Shown here: positions 9,592 through 20,337 of the stretch, in pieces | How positions within the stretch are numbered: position 1 is the stretch's first letter | Layout of the letters: each line of letters starts with the position of its first letter | NCBI GenBank assembly: GCA_029098105.1 | Contig: JAQXNR010000165.1 | Coordinates: forward strand, 1 to 33,580 | Origin: Lachnospiraceae bacterium | Lineage (GTDB): Bacteria; Bacillota; Clostridia; Lachnospirales; Lachnospiraceae | DNA length: 33,580 nucleotides | Direction of reading: 5' to 3' | Notes under the pieces: model-generated | Database searches by the model: none | Seen by the model: only the letters and a program-made list of their open reading frames with translations | What the model was told of the DNA's origin: nothing | Program-made: the position numbers and the translations under genes

Positions 9592-10602
9592 ATGAAAAAA
9601 ATTAGTGTGTTAGGGGCAGGTAGTTGGGGAACTGCACTGGCTATGCTGCTGGATGAGAATGGACATGAAGTTACCATTTGGTCGATTGATGAAAAAGAAG
9701 TGGAAATGCTTTCCAAAGAGCGGGAGCAGAAGGATAAATTGCCGGGAATTCGTTTGTCTGAGAGAATTCAGGTAACGAACAGTCTGGAGGAGGCAATGAA
9801 GGGAAGAGACATACTTGTCTTTGCCGTTCCTTCGGTTTTTGTGCGTTCCACTGCCAGAAGTGTTGCGCCCTACTATGAGAAGGGGCAGATTATTATTGAT
9901 GTGGCAAAGGGAATTGAAGAGAAAACGCTGATGCGTCTTTCTGAGATTATTGAAGATGAAATTCCGGGTTCCATTGTCTGTGTACTTTCCGGTCCTTCCC
10001 ATGCGGAGGAGGTTGCCAGACGGATTCCAACTACCGTGGTTATCGGTGCAGAGGACCACAGTATGGCGAAAGATTTGCAGCATGTATTTTCCAATGGCTG
10101 GTTCCGGGTTTATACCAGCCCTGATATTTTGGGAATTGAGTTAGGTGGAGCATTGAAGAACGTCATCGCACTGGCGGCGGGGATTTGTGATGGATTGGAA
10201 TATGGAGACAATACAAAAGCCGCTTTGATTACAAGAGGAATCGCAGAGTTGAGTCGTCTTGGTGTTGCCATGGGAGGCAAACCGGAAACTTTTTCCGGAC
10301 TTTCCGGAATTGGGGATTTGATTGTAACCTGTACCAGTTCCCATAGCCGCAATCACAATGCGGGAGTATTGATGGGACAGGGAAAAACCATGCAGGAGGC
10401 TATGGATGCAGTGAAGATGGTAGTTGAGGGTGTTTACTCCGCCAAGGCTGCACTGCTATTAGCAACCAAGTATAACGTGGAGATTCCCATTATTGAACAG
10501 GTTAATGAGGTACTTTTTTACAACAAATCTGCAAAGGACGCAGTCAGTGATTTATTCTTAAGGGATGCGAAACGGGAACATGAGGATTTGTCCTGGCATT
10601 AG
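9592..10602 (+). CDS. gpsA: NAD(P)H-dependent glycerol-3-phosphate dehydrogenase
   Basis: MKKISVLGAGSWGTALAMLL, SGPSHAEEVA, LGGALKNVIALAAGICDGL, LSGIGDLIVTCTSSHSRN. Confidence 0.97.
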   Translation: MKKISVLGAGSWGTALAMLLDENGHEVTIWSIDEKEVEMLSKEREQKDKLPGIRLSERIQVTNSLEEAMKGRDILVFAVPSVFVRSTARSVAPYYEKGQIIIDVAKGIEEKTLMRLSEIIEDEIPGSIVCVLSGPSHAEEVARRIPTTVVIGAEDHSMAKDLQHVFSNGWFRVYTSPDILGIELGGALKNVIALAAGICDGLEYGDNTKAALITRGIAELSRLGVAMGGKPETFSGLSGIGDLIVTCTSSHSRNHNAGVLMGQGKTMQEAMDAVKMVVEGVYSAKAALLLATKYNVEIPIIEQVNEVLFYNKSAKDAVSDLFLRDAKREHEDLSWH

Positions 10603-10613
10603 GAGAGTAACGT

Positions 10614-11396
10614 ATGGCACAGATTCGATTGGATAAGTATTTGGCAGATATGCAATTGGGAAGCCGCAGCCAGGTGAAACAATATATTCGCAAAGGGCTG
10701 GTAACAGTGGATTCCAAAGTCGTCACAAAACCAGAGCAAAAAGTGGATACGGATGACTCTGAAATTTGTCTGGAAGGCAAAGCGGTTGCGTACCATTGCA
10801 GACAATACTATATGTTAAATAAACCGCAAGGCGTTGTTTCAGCCACCGTCGATTTAAGGTATCCGACGGTGGTTGATTTGATTACAGAAAAAAAGCGTTC
10901 AGACTTGTTTCCGGTGGGACGTCTGGATGTGGATACAGAAGGACTGCTCCTCATTACCAATGACGGTGAGTTGTGTCATAATTTATTGTCCCCTAAAAAA
11001 CATGTGGACAAATGCTATTATGTGATTGTACAAGGAAAAGTTACCGGGGAGGACATAGCGGCTTGTGAGGAAGGAATCGATATTGGAACCGATGAGCAGC
11101 CCCTTATGACTGCCCCGGCAAAACTGGTCATCCAGCATATTGGAATGGTTTGCGAACTGCCGGAACGGTTGCAGGAGATTGTGCAAAAGCAGGGAGAAGC
11201 AGAATTGGTTTCCCAGGTATATTTAACGATTCAGGAAGGCAGGTATCATCAGGTGAAAAAGATGTTTGCCCGTCTTGGCAAACCGGTCTTATATTTGAAA
11301 CGAATTTCCATGGGAAGTCTGGTTCTGGATGAGAATTTGGCACCGGGAACTTACCGGGAATTGACAAAAGCAGAGTTGGACTGCTTACAGCAATGA
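10614..11396 (+). CDS. RsuA/RluB-type pseudouridine synthase
   Basis: N-terminal S4 domain; YMLNKPQGVVSA; GRLDVDTEGLLLITNDGEL; EGRYHQVKKMF. Confidence 0.88.
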   Translation: MAQIRLDKYLADMQLGSRSQVKQYIRKGLVTVDSKVVTKPEQKVDTDDSEICLEGKAVAYHCRQYYMLNKPQGVVSATVDLRYPTVVDLITEKKRSDLFPVGRLDVDTEGLLLITNDGELCHNLLSPKKHVDKCYYVIVQGKVTGEDIAACEEGIDIGTDEQPLMTAPAKLVIQHIGMVCELPERLQEIVQKQGEAELVSQVYLTIQEGRYHQVKKMFARLGKPVLYLKRISMGSLVLDENLAPGTYRELTKAELDCLQQ

Positions 11397-11414
11397 GAAA
11401 GAAAAGGAAACAGT

Positions 11415-13292
11415 ATGAATTCATTTTTGCCCATCAATCGTCAGGAAATGTATGACAGAGGCTGGGAACAGCCGGATTTTGTATATGTCTGTGGAGATGC
11501 CTATGTGGATCATCCCTCCTTTGGTCACGCCATTATTACCCGCCTGTTAGAGCGGTATGGGTATAAAGTGGTCATGCTTTGTCAACCGGATTGGAAGCGG
11601 AAAGAAAGCATTATGGAATTTGGGGAACCCCGTCTTGGCTTTTTAGTCAGTGCGGGAAATATGGATTCCATGGTCAATCACTATACGGTCAGCAAAAAAC
11701 CCCGAAGCCAGGATGCCTTTTCTCCGGGAGGGAAAAGAGGATTTCGCCCGGACCGGGCAACCATCTGTTATTCCAATCTGATTCGCCAGGTCTACAAAAA
11801 AACGCCAATTATTCTGGGAGGTGTGGAGGCGAGTTTGCGGCGATTGTCCCATTACGATTATTGGGATGACAAAGTCCGTCGCTCCATTTTGCTGGATTCC
11901 GGTGCGGATTTACTGAGTTACGGAATGGGGGAGCATTCCATCATTGAGATTGCCGAGGCACTGGACAGTGGACTTGCTATTTCCGATATTACGTTTATAA
12001 AGGGAACGGTGTACAAAGCAAAATCACTGGACAATGTGTACGATTATATTAAACTTCCCACCTACCGGGAGGTGACAGAGAGTAAAAAACAGTATGCCAG
12101 AAGTTTTTTACTGCAATACGAGAATACTGATTGTCTGACTGCAAAAACATTGGTGGAGGAGTATAAACCCTATGAATTTGTTGTACAGAATCCTCCCGCA
12201 GAACCGCTTTCCATGCAGGAGATGGATGATGTCTACGGACTTCCCTATATGAGGGCGTACCATCCCGTATATGAATCCCAGGGAGGGATTCCTGCCATCT
12301 CAGAAGTGAAATTTTCCATCACCAGTAACCGGGGGTGTTTTGGTGGCTGTAATTTCTGTGCCCTGACCTTTCATCAGGGACGTCGCATTCAGGTACGCAG
12401 CCATGAGTCTATTTTGCGGGAGGCAAAGGAGATTACAAAGGACAAGGAGTTCAAGGGATATATACACGATGTGGGAGGACCAACGGCAGATTTTCGCCAT
12501 CCCGCCTGTGAAAAGCAGAAGGAGCATGGAGTGTGCAGCAACCGCCAGTGTCTGTTTCCCACCCCCTGCCCCAATCTGAATACCGACCACACAGATTATA
12601 TTGCCCTTTTGCGAAAGTTAAGGAAACTTCCAAAGGTAAAAAAAGTGTTCATCCGTTCCGGAATTCGGTTTGATTATGTACTGGCAGACAAGAAGAGTGG
12701 GTTTTTAAAGGAACTGTGTCAGTACCATGTCAGCGGGCAGTTGAAGGTGGCACCGGAGCACGTCAGTGACCGGGTACTCGCCTGCATGGGAAAACCCAGA
12801 CATGCTGTGTTTCAGGAATTTGTCCGGCAATATGAGAACTGTAACGGCAAACTTGGATTAAAACAGTATATGGTACCTTATTTGATGTCCTCCCATCCCG
12901 GCTCCACATTAAAAGATGCCATTACACTGGCGGAATACATCCGGGATATTGGGTATATGCCGGAGCAGGTTCAGGATTTCTATCCGACTCCTGGAACCAT
13001 TTCTACCTGTATGTATTATACCGGTCTTGACCCGAGAACCGGGGAGTCGGTTTATGTGGCGAGAAATCCTCAGGAAAAAGCCATGCAACGGGCATTGATT
13101 CAATACCGCAATCCTGCCAACTATGATTTGGTGGCAAAGGCATTGCACCGGGAGCACCGGGAAGATTTGATTGGTTTTGGAGAAAAGTGTCTGATTCCAC
13201 CTAGGAAAATCCGAAAACAACCGCAGAATCAGAATATTCAAAATGCTTCAAAGAAAAAAAGCAAGGACAACAGAAAGGGGAAGAGAAGATGA
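11415..13292 (+). CDS. YgiQ family radical SAM protein
   Basis: SITSNRGCFGGCNFCALTFHQGR radical SAM cluster motif; GGVEASLRRLSHYDYW; DFYPTPGTISTCMYYTG. Confidence 0.95.
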   Translation: MNSFLPINRQEMYDRGWEQPDFVYVCGDAYVDHPSFGHAIITRLLERYGYKVVMLCQPDWKRKESIMEFGEPRLGFLVSAGNMDSMVNHYTVSKKPRSQDAFSPGGKRGFRPDRATICYSNLIRQVYKKTPIILGGVEASLRRLSHYDYWDDKVRRSILLDSGADLLSYGMGEHSIIEIAEALDSGLAISDITFIKGTVYKAKSLDNVYDYIKLPTYREVTESKKQYARSFLLQYENTDCLTAKTLVEEYKPYEFVVQNPPAEPLSMQEMDDVYGLPYMRAYHPVYESQGGIPAISEVKFSITSNRGCFGGCNFCALTFHQGRRIQVRSHESILREAKEITKDKEFKGYIHDVGGPTADFRHPACEKQKEHGVCSNRQCLFPTPCPNLNTDHTDYIALLRKLRKLPKVKKVFIRSGIRFDYVLADKKSGFLKELCQYHVSGQLKVAPEHVSDRVLACMGKPRHAVFQEFVRQYENCNGKLGLKQYMVPYLMSSHPGSTLKDAITLAEYIRDIGYMPEQVQDFYPTPGTISTCMYYTGLDPRTGESVYVARNPQEKAMQRALIQYRNPANYDLVAKALHREHREDLIGFGEKCLIPPRKIRKQPQNQNIQNASKKKSKDNRKGKRR

Positions 13293-14092
13293 AAATCGCA
13301 ATCATTACCGGAGCCTCCTCCGGGCTGGGGAGAGAATTTGCTGTACAGATTGCTCAAAAGTACAGAAGCATAGACGAAATCTGGCTGGTGGCAAGGCGCC
13401 AGGAACAATTGAGTGAAACGGCAGCCATTGTGGAACGGGAGGGGCGCAATGTATATGTGGACACAGGGTCAGAGGATTACCGATGCGAATTCATAATTTC
13501 AGAGGGTGCGAAACGGGTGCGTATTCTGCCGATGGATATTACTGAGAAAGCGTCTCAAAGCCGTTTACAGGAATTGTTAGAGAGCGCGCAGGCAACGGTG
13601 CGGATTTTGGTAAATGGGGCAGGTTATGGGATGATAGGCGAGTTTACAGAGTTGTCTTGTGCAGAAAATACCGGAATGGTAGATTTAAACTGCGGTGCAC
13701 TGACAGCGATTACCTATGCCGTCTTGCCATATATGGAAAAAAATGCTAATATTATAAATGTGGCGTCTGCGGCTGCTTTTTTACCTCAGCCGGAATTTGC
13801 TGTATATGCCGCATCGAAGGCATATGTATTAAGTTTTTCCCGGGCATTGCACCGGGAACTGCGAAATCGGAGGATTGCTGTAACAGCAGTTTGTCCGGGT
13901 CCGGTGGATACCGGATTCTTTCAGGTCGCAGAAACTTACCACAAGATGAAGACCTACAAAAAACTGGTTATGGCAAAGCCGGAAAAAGTAGTTGAACTGG
14001 CACTAAAGGATGCCTACCACCGCAGAGGGATGTCTGTGTATGGGGGCTGTATGAAGTTGCTGCAACTGGTGTCAAAACTGCTTCCCAGATAG
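13289..14092 (+). CDS. Short-chain dehydrogenase/reductase
   Basis: TGASSGLGREFA, NGAGYGMIG, YAASKAYVLSFS; starts in an ATGA overlap with the upstream gene. Confidence 0.92.
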   Translation: MKIAIITGASSGLGREFAVQIAQKYRSIDEIWLVARRQEQLSETAAIVEREGRNVYVDTGSEDYRCEFIISEGAKRVRILPMDITEKASQSRLQELLESAQATVRILVNGAGYGMIGEFTELSCAENTGMVDLNCGALTAITYAVLPYMEKNANIINVASAAAFLPQPEFAVYAASKAYVLSFSRALHRELRNRRIAVTAVCPGPVDTGFFQVAETYHKMKTYKKLVMAKPEKVVELALKDAYHRRGMSVYGGCMKLLQLVSKLLPR

Positions 14093-14132
14093 GTATGGAG
14101 CAGACCGGCCATAACAGAAAGGAACCATTTTT

Positions 14133-14705
14133 ATGAATAAAGGCGATTATGGTTATATGAACTACTACAAGAAAAAACATATCATAGCAACCCTTATTTA
14201 TGCAGCCATAATAACTGTGCTTTTTCTGCTTGCTCATATTGTGACTGTCAAGATTGTGATTCTGGTCTGTTATGTCTGTGCAGTTGTGCTGGTTCTTCCG
14301 GGTGCCAAGCATGCAGTGGCGGTTATTGTGGTGCTGCCTTACCACACGATGGACGAACAGAGTATTGAAGATTTAGATGAGCATACAAGGGAACTGGAAT
14401 ACGGAATTGCAGTATACGATGTGACTCTGGCTAGTGAGGAAGGAATTATGTATGCTCCCTATTTATATTTGACAAAGGGGCGGATTTATTGTCTCGTTTT
14501 AAATATAACAGCCAAAACTTCCCTGGATAGTGTAAAACAGTATTTGTCAAAGATTCTCATAGATGCAGGACTTGTCATGGACATCGTAATGGTCCATAAC
14601 ATTAGTGAGATGAATAAACTGTTGGAGGAGATGGAGGATGACAGCGAGACGAATATGGAACTGCTGAATAAGACGAAAGAACAAATATTGATTTATAATG
14701 TATAG
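14133..14705 (+). CDS. Uncharacterised protein: two N-terminal TM helices plus a soluble domain
   Basis: 190 aa ORF with RBS agaaaggaa; hydrophobic stretches at about residues 15-60, then a ~125 aa polar region; no family recognised by eye. Confidence 0.75.
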   Translation: MNKGDYGYMNYYKKKHIIATLIYAAIITVLFLLAHIVTVKIVILVCYVCAVVLVLPGAKHAVAVIVVLPYHTMDEQSIEDLDEHTRELEYGIAVYDVTLASEEGIMYAPYLYLTKGRIYCLVLNITAKTSLDSVKQYLSKILIDAGLVMDIVMVHNISEMNKLLEEMEDDSETNMELLNKTKEQILIYNV

Positions 14706-14719
14706 CATAGGAGTTTTAA

Positions 14720-15709
14720 ATGAAAGAAATCGTTGTGAACAGCAATGAAGCAGGGCAACGTATGGATAAGCTTTTGGCAAAGGTGTTCCACCAATGTTCC
14801 AAAAGCTTTCTTTATAAAATGCTTCGGAAAAAGAACATAAAATTGAACAACCAGAAGGCGGAGGGGAAGGAGATTTTGAAACCGGGAGATACGATTCAGG
14901 TATACTTTTCCGATGAAACTTATGAAAAATTTACGAAAAAGGACAGTTTTTCTCCGGTCATTCTCCCCTCACAGTTTCAGGTTCTCTATGAGGATGCAGA
15001 CATTGTACTGCTGAATAAATGGGCGGGGGTATTGTCCCAGAAGGCTCAAAATACGGACATCAGTATGAATGAATACCTGTTGTCCTACCTGTTACAGGAG
15101 GGAAAAATAACAGAAGATACGTTTGCCACTTTTACTCCTTCTGTCTGTAATCGGTTAGACCGGAATACGACAGGAATTTTAATTGCCGGGATTTCCCTCA
15201 AAGGTCTTCAGGTTCTTTCCAAGGCGTTGAAAGAGCGGATCATCGGCAAATACTATTATACTCTGGTAGATGGAGTAGTGACGAAAAAACAACATGTACG
15301 GGGATACCTTGTAAAGGAAGAGAGTGGGAACCGGGTGCGGATTGTCTCGGAGGATGAGGCATTTTCCGGTGCCATTGGCACGCCTGTGGAGACCGAGTAT
15401 GAAGTGGTGCGGACCAACGGAGAAGCCACTCTTTTAAGAGTGCATCTGATTACCGGAAAAACCCATCAGATTCGTGCCCACCTGTCTTTTCTCGGTCATC
15501 CTGTGATTGGCGACCGCAAATATGGAGATGCCATCACAAATCAGTTTTATGAGCGGGAATTTGGGGTGCATAACCAGTTGTTACACGCAGGACTGTTACA
15601 ATTTCCAGATTCTTTTGATTTGCCTCAGTTGGCGGGGAAACAGTTTACGGCACCTATGCCGGATTTATTTCAAAGGGTACTGCGGGAACTGGGATTGGAA
15701 ATGGAGTGA
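14720..15709 (+). CDS. RluA/RluD family pseudouridine synthase
   Basis: S4 domain N-terminus; CNRLDRNTTGILIAG; LITGKTHQIRAHLSFLGHPVIGDRKYG. Confidence 0.93.
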   Translation: MKEIVVNSNEAGQRMDKLLAKVFHQCSKSFLYKMLRKKNIKLNNQKAEGKEILKPGDTIQVYFSDETYEKFTKKDSFSPVILPSQFQVLYEDADIVLLNKWAGVLSQKAQNTDISMNEYLLSYLLQEGKITEDTFATFTPSVCNRLDRNTTGILIAGISLKGLQVLSKALKERIIGKYYYTLVDGVVTKKQHVRGYLVKEESGNRVRIVSEDEAFSGAIGTPVETEYEVVRTNGEATLLRVHLITGKTHQIRAHLSFLGHPVIGDRKYGDAITNQFYEREFGVHNQLLHAGLLQFPDSFDLPQLAGKQFTAPMPDLFQRVLRELGLEME

Positions 15710-15717
15710 TACAATAG

Positions 15718-16248
15718 ATGGCAACATGGAATTCCAGAGGACTCCGGGGTTCTACCCTGGAAGAATTGTTGAATGTGACAAATGAAAAATACCGGGAGGC
15801 AAAAATGGCTCTGGTCAACAAAATCCCTACCCCCATTACCCCCATTACGATTGACAAGGAAACCAGACATATTACGCTGGCTTACTTCGGTGAAAAAAGT
15901 ACCGTGGATTATATTGGTGTGGTACAGGGGTATCCGGTTTGTTTTGACGCAAAGGAATGTGCCAGTGACCGGTTTTCCCTGCAGAATATTCACGCCCACC
16001 AGATTCAGTATATGACGGAATTCGAGGAGCAGGGGGGAATCGCCTTTTTCCTGTTGTATTTTAAAGAACATGAAACGTTTTATTATTTAACGTTACGGGA
16101 GGCCCATTACCATGTGGACCGGATGGACAAAGGTGGATTGAAACACATGAAATACGAGGAACTGGACAAGGATTATTTTATTCCTGTGGAAAAACAAATT
16201 TATATTAATTATTTGAAAATCCTGCAAAAGGATATTGACGGGCGTTGA
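15718..16248 (+). CDS. recU: Holliday junction resolvase RecU
   Basis: NSRGLRGSTLEELLNVTNEKY, KIPTPITPI, KSTVDYIGVVQGYPVCFDAKE, FSLQNIHAHQIQYM match the RecU pattern. Confidence 0.88.
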   Translation: MATWNSRGLRGSTLEELLNVTNEKYREAKMALVNKIPTPITPITIDKETRHITLAYFGEKSTVDYIGVVQGYPVCFDAKECASDRFSLQNIHAHQIQYMTEFEEQGGIAFFLLYFKEHETFYYLTLREAHYHVDRMDKGGLKHMKYEELDKDYFIPVEKQIYINYLKILQKDIDGR

Positions 16249-16257
16249 GGAAGACGC

Positions 16258-16286
16258 TTGATTTCTTTTGGAATACGGTATATACT
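16258..16286 (+). promoter_or_regulatory. Putative sigma-A promoter for the his cluster: TTGATT-17 nt-TATACT
   Basis: TTGATT at 16258-16263 and TATACT at 16281-16286, upstream of hisZ. Confidence 0.5.
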
Positions 16287-16321
16287 GGTTTACGATTATT
16301 ATACATATAGGAGTTAGAGGT

Positions 16322-17590
16322 ATGGAAAAACTGATTCACACCCCGGAGGGTGTAAGAGACATATATGCAGAGGAATGCAAAAAGAAGCGGATTGTGATGG
16401 AACAACTGCGTCAGGTGATGAATCTGTACCATTACGATGAGATAGAGACACCGACCTTTGAATATTTTGATGTGTTTAATGGAGAAAAGGGAACGGCTGC
16501 CAGCAATGAAATGTATAAATTTTTTGACCGGGAAAACAATACATTGGTACTGCGTCCGGACATGACCCCTTCCATTGCAAGGTGCGTTTCCAAATATTTT
16601 TCCAATGAAAAGCACCATATTCGCCTTTGGTACCAGGGGCAGACCTTTAAAAATCTTTACCGCCTTCAAGGAAAACTGAATGAATACACCCAGTTGGGTG
16701 CAGAGTTGATTGGGGATGATACCTCAGCAGCAGACGGTGAAGTGGTGTCCATGATGATTGACTGTTTTCTGGCGGTGGGATTGAAGGAGTTTCAGGTCAG
16801 CATCGGTCAGGTGGACTATTTCCGGGGGCTGGTAGAAGAGGCTGGTCTCTCAAAAGAGACGGCGAATGAACTGCGCATGGCGATTCAGAATAAGAATGCT
16901 TTTGCCATCGAAAAAATTTGCCGGGATGCGGATGTGAGCCCGCGTCTGTCCAGTGCATTTTCCAATCTTACCAGCATTTATGGTGGTGTGGAAATACTGG
17001 AAGCAGCCAAGGAGGCGGTATCCAACGACCGCTCAAAGAAGGCGATTGACCGCTTGGAGAAGTTGTACCGGATTATGGAATATTACGGTTATGAGAGTTA
17101 TGTCAGTTTTGATTTGGGTATGCTTTCCAATTACAATTATTATTCCGGTGTTATATTCAAGGGATATACTTATGGAAGCGGAAGCCCTGTGGTGACCGGA
17201 GGTCGTTATAACGGTCTTGTAAAACAATTTGGTGTGGATACTCCCAGCGTAGGATTTGCCTTCCTTGTGGATGAATTGATGATGGCATTGCTGCATCAGA
17301 AAGTGGAGATTGATACCCACAAAGAAGCAACCATGATTCTTTACATGACGCAGCACCAGAAGGTGGCAACCCAGCTTGCCCAGTTTTACCGTTCAAAGGC
17401 AAGAACCGTACAACTTACGAGAAAATCCTCCCGCAGTACACTGGAGGAATATATAGAACATTGTAAGAAGCATGGAATCCAGCGGATTATTTACTGGAAG
17501 GATGCAGAGGACAAGGCAGTGGTGATTTCCGTCGCAGACGGTTCACAGCAATGTTATACCTTGGATGAATTGAAGGGAGGTGCCCTATGA
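16322..17590 (+). CDS. hisZ: ATP phosphoribosyltransferase regulatory subunit HisZ
   Basis: HisRS-like ([37 protein letters not shown]) and followed directly by short-form hisG. ATG 16322 preceded by taggagttagaggt. Confidence 0.9.
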   Translation: MEKLIHTPEGVRDIYAEECKKKRIVMEQLRQVMNLYHYDEIETPTFEYFDVFNGEKGTAASNEMYKFFDRENNTLVLRPDMTPSIARCVSKYFSNEKHHIRLWYQGQTFKNLYRLQGKLNEYTQLGAELIGDDTSAADGEVVSMMIDCFLAVGLKEFQVSIGQVDYFRGLVEEAGLSKETANELRMAIQNKNAFAIEKICRDADVSPRLSSAFSNLTSIYGGVEILEAAKEAVSNDRSKKAIDRLEKLYRIMEYYGYESYVSFDLGMLSNYNYYSGVIFKGYTYGSGSPVVTGGRYNGLVKQFGVDTPSVGFAFLVDELMMALLHQKVEIDTHKEATMILYMTQHQKVATQLAQFYRSKARTVQLTRKSSRSTLEEYIEHCKKHGIQRIIYWKDAEDKAVVISVADGSQQCYTLDELKGGAL

Positions 17591-18234
17591 GATACCTGAC
17601 ATTTGCACTGGCGAAAGGGCGTCTGGCAAAAACGACATTGGGACTTTTGGAGCAAATCGGAATTACTTGCGAGGAAATGAAAGACCCGGATACGAGAAAA
17701 CTGATTTTTGTCAATGAAGATTTGAAGTTGAAGTTTTTCCTCTCAAAAGCAACGGATGTGCCTACTTATGTGGAGTACGGCGCTGCAGATATTGGTGTTG
17801 TGGGAAGGGATACCATATTGGAGGAAGGACGGAATCTGTACGAGGTACTGGATTTGGGATTTGGGAAATGCAGAATGTGCGTGTGTGGTCCGGAATCTGC
17901 AAGAGAACTGTTGAACAGCCACGCAATGATTCGGGTTGCCTCTAAATATCCCAATATTGCCAAAAATTATTTTCACAATGTCAAACAGCAGACTGTGGAA
18001 ATTGTAAAACTGAATGGTTCTGTAGAACTGGCTCCAATCGTGGGACTATCTGAAGTGATTGTAGATATTGTGGAGACGGGAACAACACTACGGGAGAACG
18101 GATTGACCGTATTGGAAGAAGTTTGTCCCCTGTCTGCCCGTATGGTAGTCAACCAGGTTAGTATGAAGATGGAGCAGGAACGGATTCGGGATATTATTAC
18201 AAAACTGGCACAATTGCAAAGCGACACAAAATAG
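17587..18234 (+). CDS. hisG: ATP phosphoribosyltransferase catalytic subunit, short form
   Basis: [56 protein letters not shown]; 215 aa, ATGA overlap with hisZ. Confidence 0.96.
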   Translation: MRYLTFALAKGRLAKTTLGLLEQIGITCEEMKDPDTRKLIFVNEDLKLKFFLSKATDVPTYVEYGAADIGVVGRDTILEEGRNLYEVLDLGFGKCRMCVCGPESARELLNSHAMIRVASKYPNIAKNYFHNVKQQTVEIVKLNGSVELAPIVGLSEVIVDIVETGTTLRENGLTVLEEVCPLSARMVVNQVSMKMEQERIRDIITKLAQLQSDTK

Positions 18235-18271
18235 TATCATTTTTACATAGAAGGACAAGGAGGAAGATGTG

Positions 18272-19564
18272 ATGCGTACCGTAGAGATTAAAGAAGGCGC
18301 GATAGATGGTATTTTGGAAGATTTATTAAAGCGCAGCCCGAATAACTATACCGAGTATGAAAGTACGGTAAAGGAGATTCTTTCTGATGTGCGGGAAAAC
18401 CGGGATCAGGCAGTGTTTTCTTACACAAAGAAATTTGACAAGGCAGAACTTACGGCTGACAATATTGAGGTGACAGAGCAGGAAATTGAGGAAGCTTACA
18501 AAGAGGTAGATGCAGGATTGCTGGAAATCATCCGCAAATCCCTTCGTAATATTCGGGATTTCCATGAAAAGCAACGCCAAAACAGTTGGTTTGATGCCCA
18601 GCCCGATGGGACTCTGCTGGGACAGAAAGTAACACCGCTGAATAAGGTTGGGGTTTATGTTCCGGGAGGAAAGGCAGTGTATCCTTCCTCTGTTTTGATG
18701 AATATTGTTCCTGCCAAAGTGGCAAAGGTTCCCAATATTTATATGTGTACTCCGCCCAATGCAGAGGGGAAAGTGACGGCAACTACACTGGTAGCGGCAA
18801 AAGAAGCGGGTGTGGACCGGGTGTTTAAGTGTGGCGGTGCTCAGGCGATTGGGGCAATGGCATATGGAACGGAATCGATTCCAAAGGTAGACAAGATTGT
18901 GGGACCGGGAAATATTTTTGTTGCCCTTGCCAAAAAAGCGGTATATGGACATGTCAGTATAGACTCGATTGCCGGTCCCAGTGAGATTCTGGTAATTGCG
19001 GATGAGACTGCCAATGCTCACTATGTGGCGGCAGATTTGTTAAGTCAGGCGGAACACGATGAGTTGGCAAGTGCCATTCTGGTAACCACCAGCAAGGAAC
19101 TGGCTGCAAAGGTTGAGGAAGAGATTGAGGGGTACTTAAAGGTATTGTCCCGGGCAGAAATTATTCGCAAGTCTCTGGACAACTACGGATACATTCTTGT
19201 AACTCAGGATATAAATGAAGCGGTAGAGGTTGCCAATGCGATTGCTTCGGAGCATCTGGAGATTGTGACAAAGGATCCGTTCTATGTCATGACCAAAATT
19301 CAAAATGCGGGAGCAATTTTCCTTGGTGAGTACAGTTCCGAACCGTTAGGGGACTATTTTGCAGGACCAAACCATGTACTGCCTACCAACGGAACCGCAA
19401 AATTCTTTTCTCCTCTCAGCGTGGATGATTTTATTAAAAAGTCCAGTGTTATTTACTATAGCCGGGAGGCGTTGGAGCCAGTGAGTGAAGATATTATAAA
19501 GTTTGCAACTTCAGAGCAGTTGACTGCCCATGCCAATTCCATTCGAGTGCGGTTTGAATCATAA
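18272..19564 (+). CDS. hisD: Histidinol dehydrogenase
   Basis: [66 protein letters not shown]. Confidence 0.97.
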   Translation: MRTVEIKEGAIDGILEDLLKRSPNNYTEYESTVKEILSDVRENRDQAVFSYTKKFDKAELTADNIEVTEQEIEEAYKEVDAGLLEIIRKSLRNIRDFHEKQRQNSWFDAQPDGTLLGQKVTPLNKVGVYVPGGKAVYPSSVLMNIVPAKVAKVPNIYMCTPPNAEGKVTATTLVAAKEAGVDRVFKCGGAQAIGAMAYGTESIPKVDKIVGPGNIFVALAKKAVYGHVSIDSIAGPSEILVIADETANAHYVAADLLSQAEHDELASAILVTTSKELAAKVEEEIEGYLKVLSRAEIIRKSLDNYGYILVTQDINEAVEVANAIASEHLEIVTKDPFYVMTKIQNAGAIFLGEYSSEPLGDYFAGPNHVLPTNGTAKFFSPLSVDDFIKKSSVIYYSREALEPVSEDIIKFATSEQLTAHANSIRVRFES

Positions 19565-19582
19565 AAAGGAACGTTTTTCAAG

Positions 19583-19615
19583 GCGTCCGGTCAGTTGACC
19601 GGGCGTTTTGTTTTT
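19583..19615 (+). terminator. Rho-independent terminator downstream of hisD
   Basis: Stem cgtccggtca / tgaccgggcg (one G:U) followed by ttttgttttt. Confidence 0.85.
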
Positions 19616-19636
19616 GCAATCCTTTTTCTGGAAGTA

Positions 19637-19665
19637 TAGACAAAACACACTTTTTTTTGTATACT
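19637..19665 (+). promoter_or_regulatory. Putative sigma-A promoter for hisB: TAGACA-17 nt-TATACT
   Basis: TAGACA at 19637-19642 and TATACT at 19660-19665, between the terminator and hisB. Confidence 0.6.
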
Positions 19666-19720
19666 GTTATGAGGTGTCGGGATTTTGGATACCAATTTTA
19701 CAGGAAAAGAGTGAGTGAAT

Positions 19721-20317
19721 ATGGCAGAGAGAAAAATCAGCCTTGTGCGCAAGACAGAGGAGACGGATATCCGTCTGGATTTGAATCTGGATGGAACCGG
19801 AAAAGCGACCGTAAATACGGGAATCGGTTTTTTTGACCATATGCTGAACAGTTTTGCAAAACATGGTCTGTTCGATTTAAAAGTTACCGTAAAAGGAGAT
19901 TTGGTGGTGGACTGCCATCATACGATTGAGGATACCGGTATTGTGCTGGGACAGGCAATTCGCAAGGCTTGCGGAGACAAGAAGGGAATGAAGCGGTTTG
20001 GTTCTTTCCTGTTGCCGATGGATGAAACTCTGGTTCTCTGTGCCATTGATTTGTCAGGGCGTCCCTATTTGTCGGAGGATATTCGGTTGACGACAGACCG
20101 GGTAGGATATTTTGATACAGAGATGCTTCGGGAATTTTTCTATGCCGTTTCCTATAGTGCAGGAATGAACATTCATTTTAAGCACATGGATGGGACAAAC
20201 AACCACCATATTATAGAGGCGACATTCAAAGCATTTGCCAAAGCACTGGATGAGGCGACGATGATTGACAGTCGGATTACCTCCGTTCTGTCTACAAAGG
20301 GTACATTAGAAGGATAA
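19721..20317 (+). CDS. hisB: Imidazoleglycerol-phosphate dehydratase
   Basis: [50 protein letters not shown]. Start chosen at ATG 19721. Confidence 0.96.
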   Translation: MAERKISLVRKTEETDIRLDLNLDGTGKATVNTGIGFFDHMLNSFAKHGLFDLKVTVKGDLVVDCHHTIEDTGIVLGQAIRKACGDKKGMKRFGSFLLPMDETLVLCAIDLSGRPYLSEDIRLTTDRVGYFDTEMLREFFYAVSYSAGMNIHFKHMDGTNNHHIIEATFKAFAKALDEATMIDSRITSVLSTKGTLEG

Positions 20318-20337
20318 AGGAAGAGAGGCATATAAAA

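Noticed and set aside
15829-15850. Short tandem repeat acccccatt x2 in recU
   Set aside because: Encodes PTPITPI, which fits the normal RecU motif; not an independent repeat element.
16249-16321. Looked for a T-box or His leader peptide upstream of hisZ
   Set aside because: Gap is only ~73 nt, with a promoter-like sequence but no T-box sequence (e.g. TGGNACC) or His codon run.
18326-19021. Minus-strand ORF (231 aa) opposite hisD
   Set aside because: Shadow ORF over hisD, which has full-length conserved motifs.
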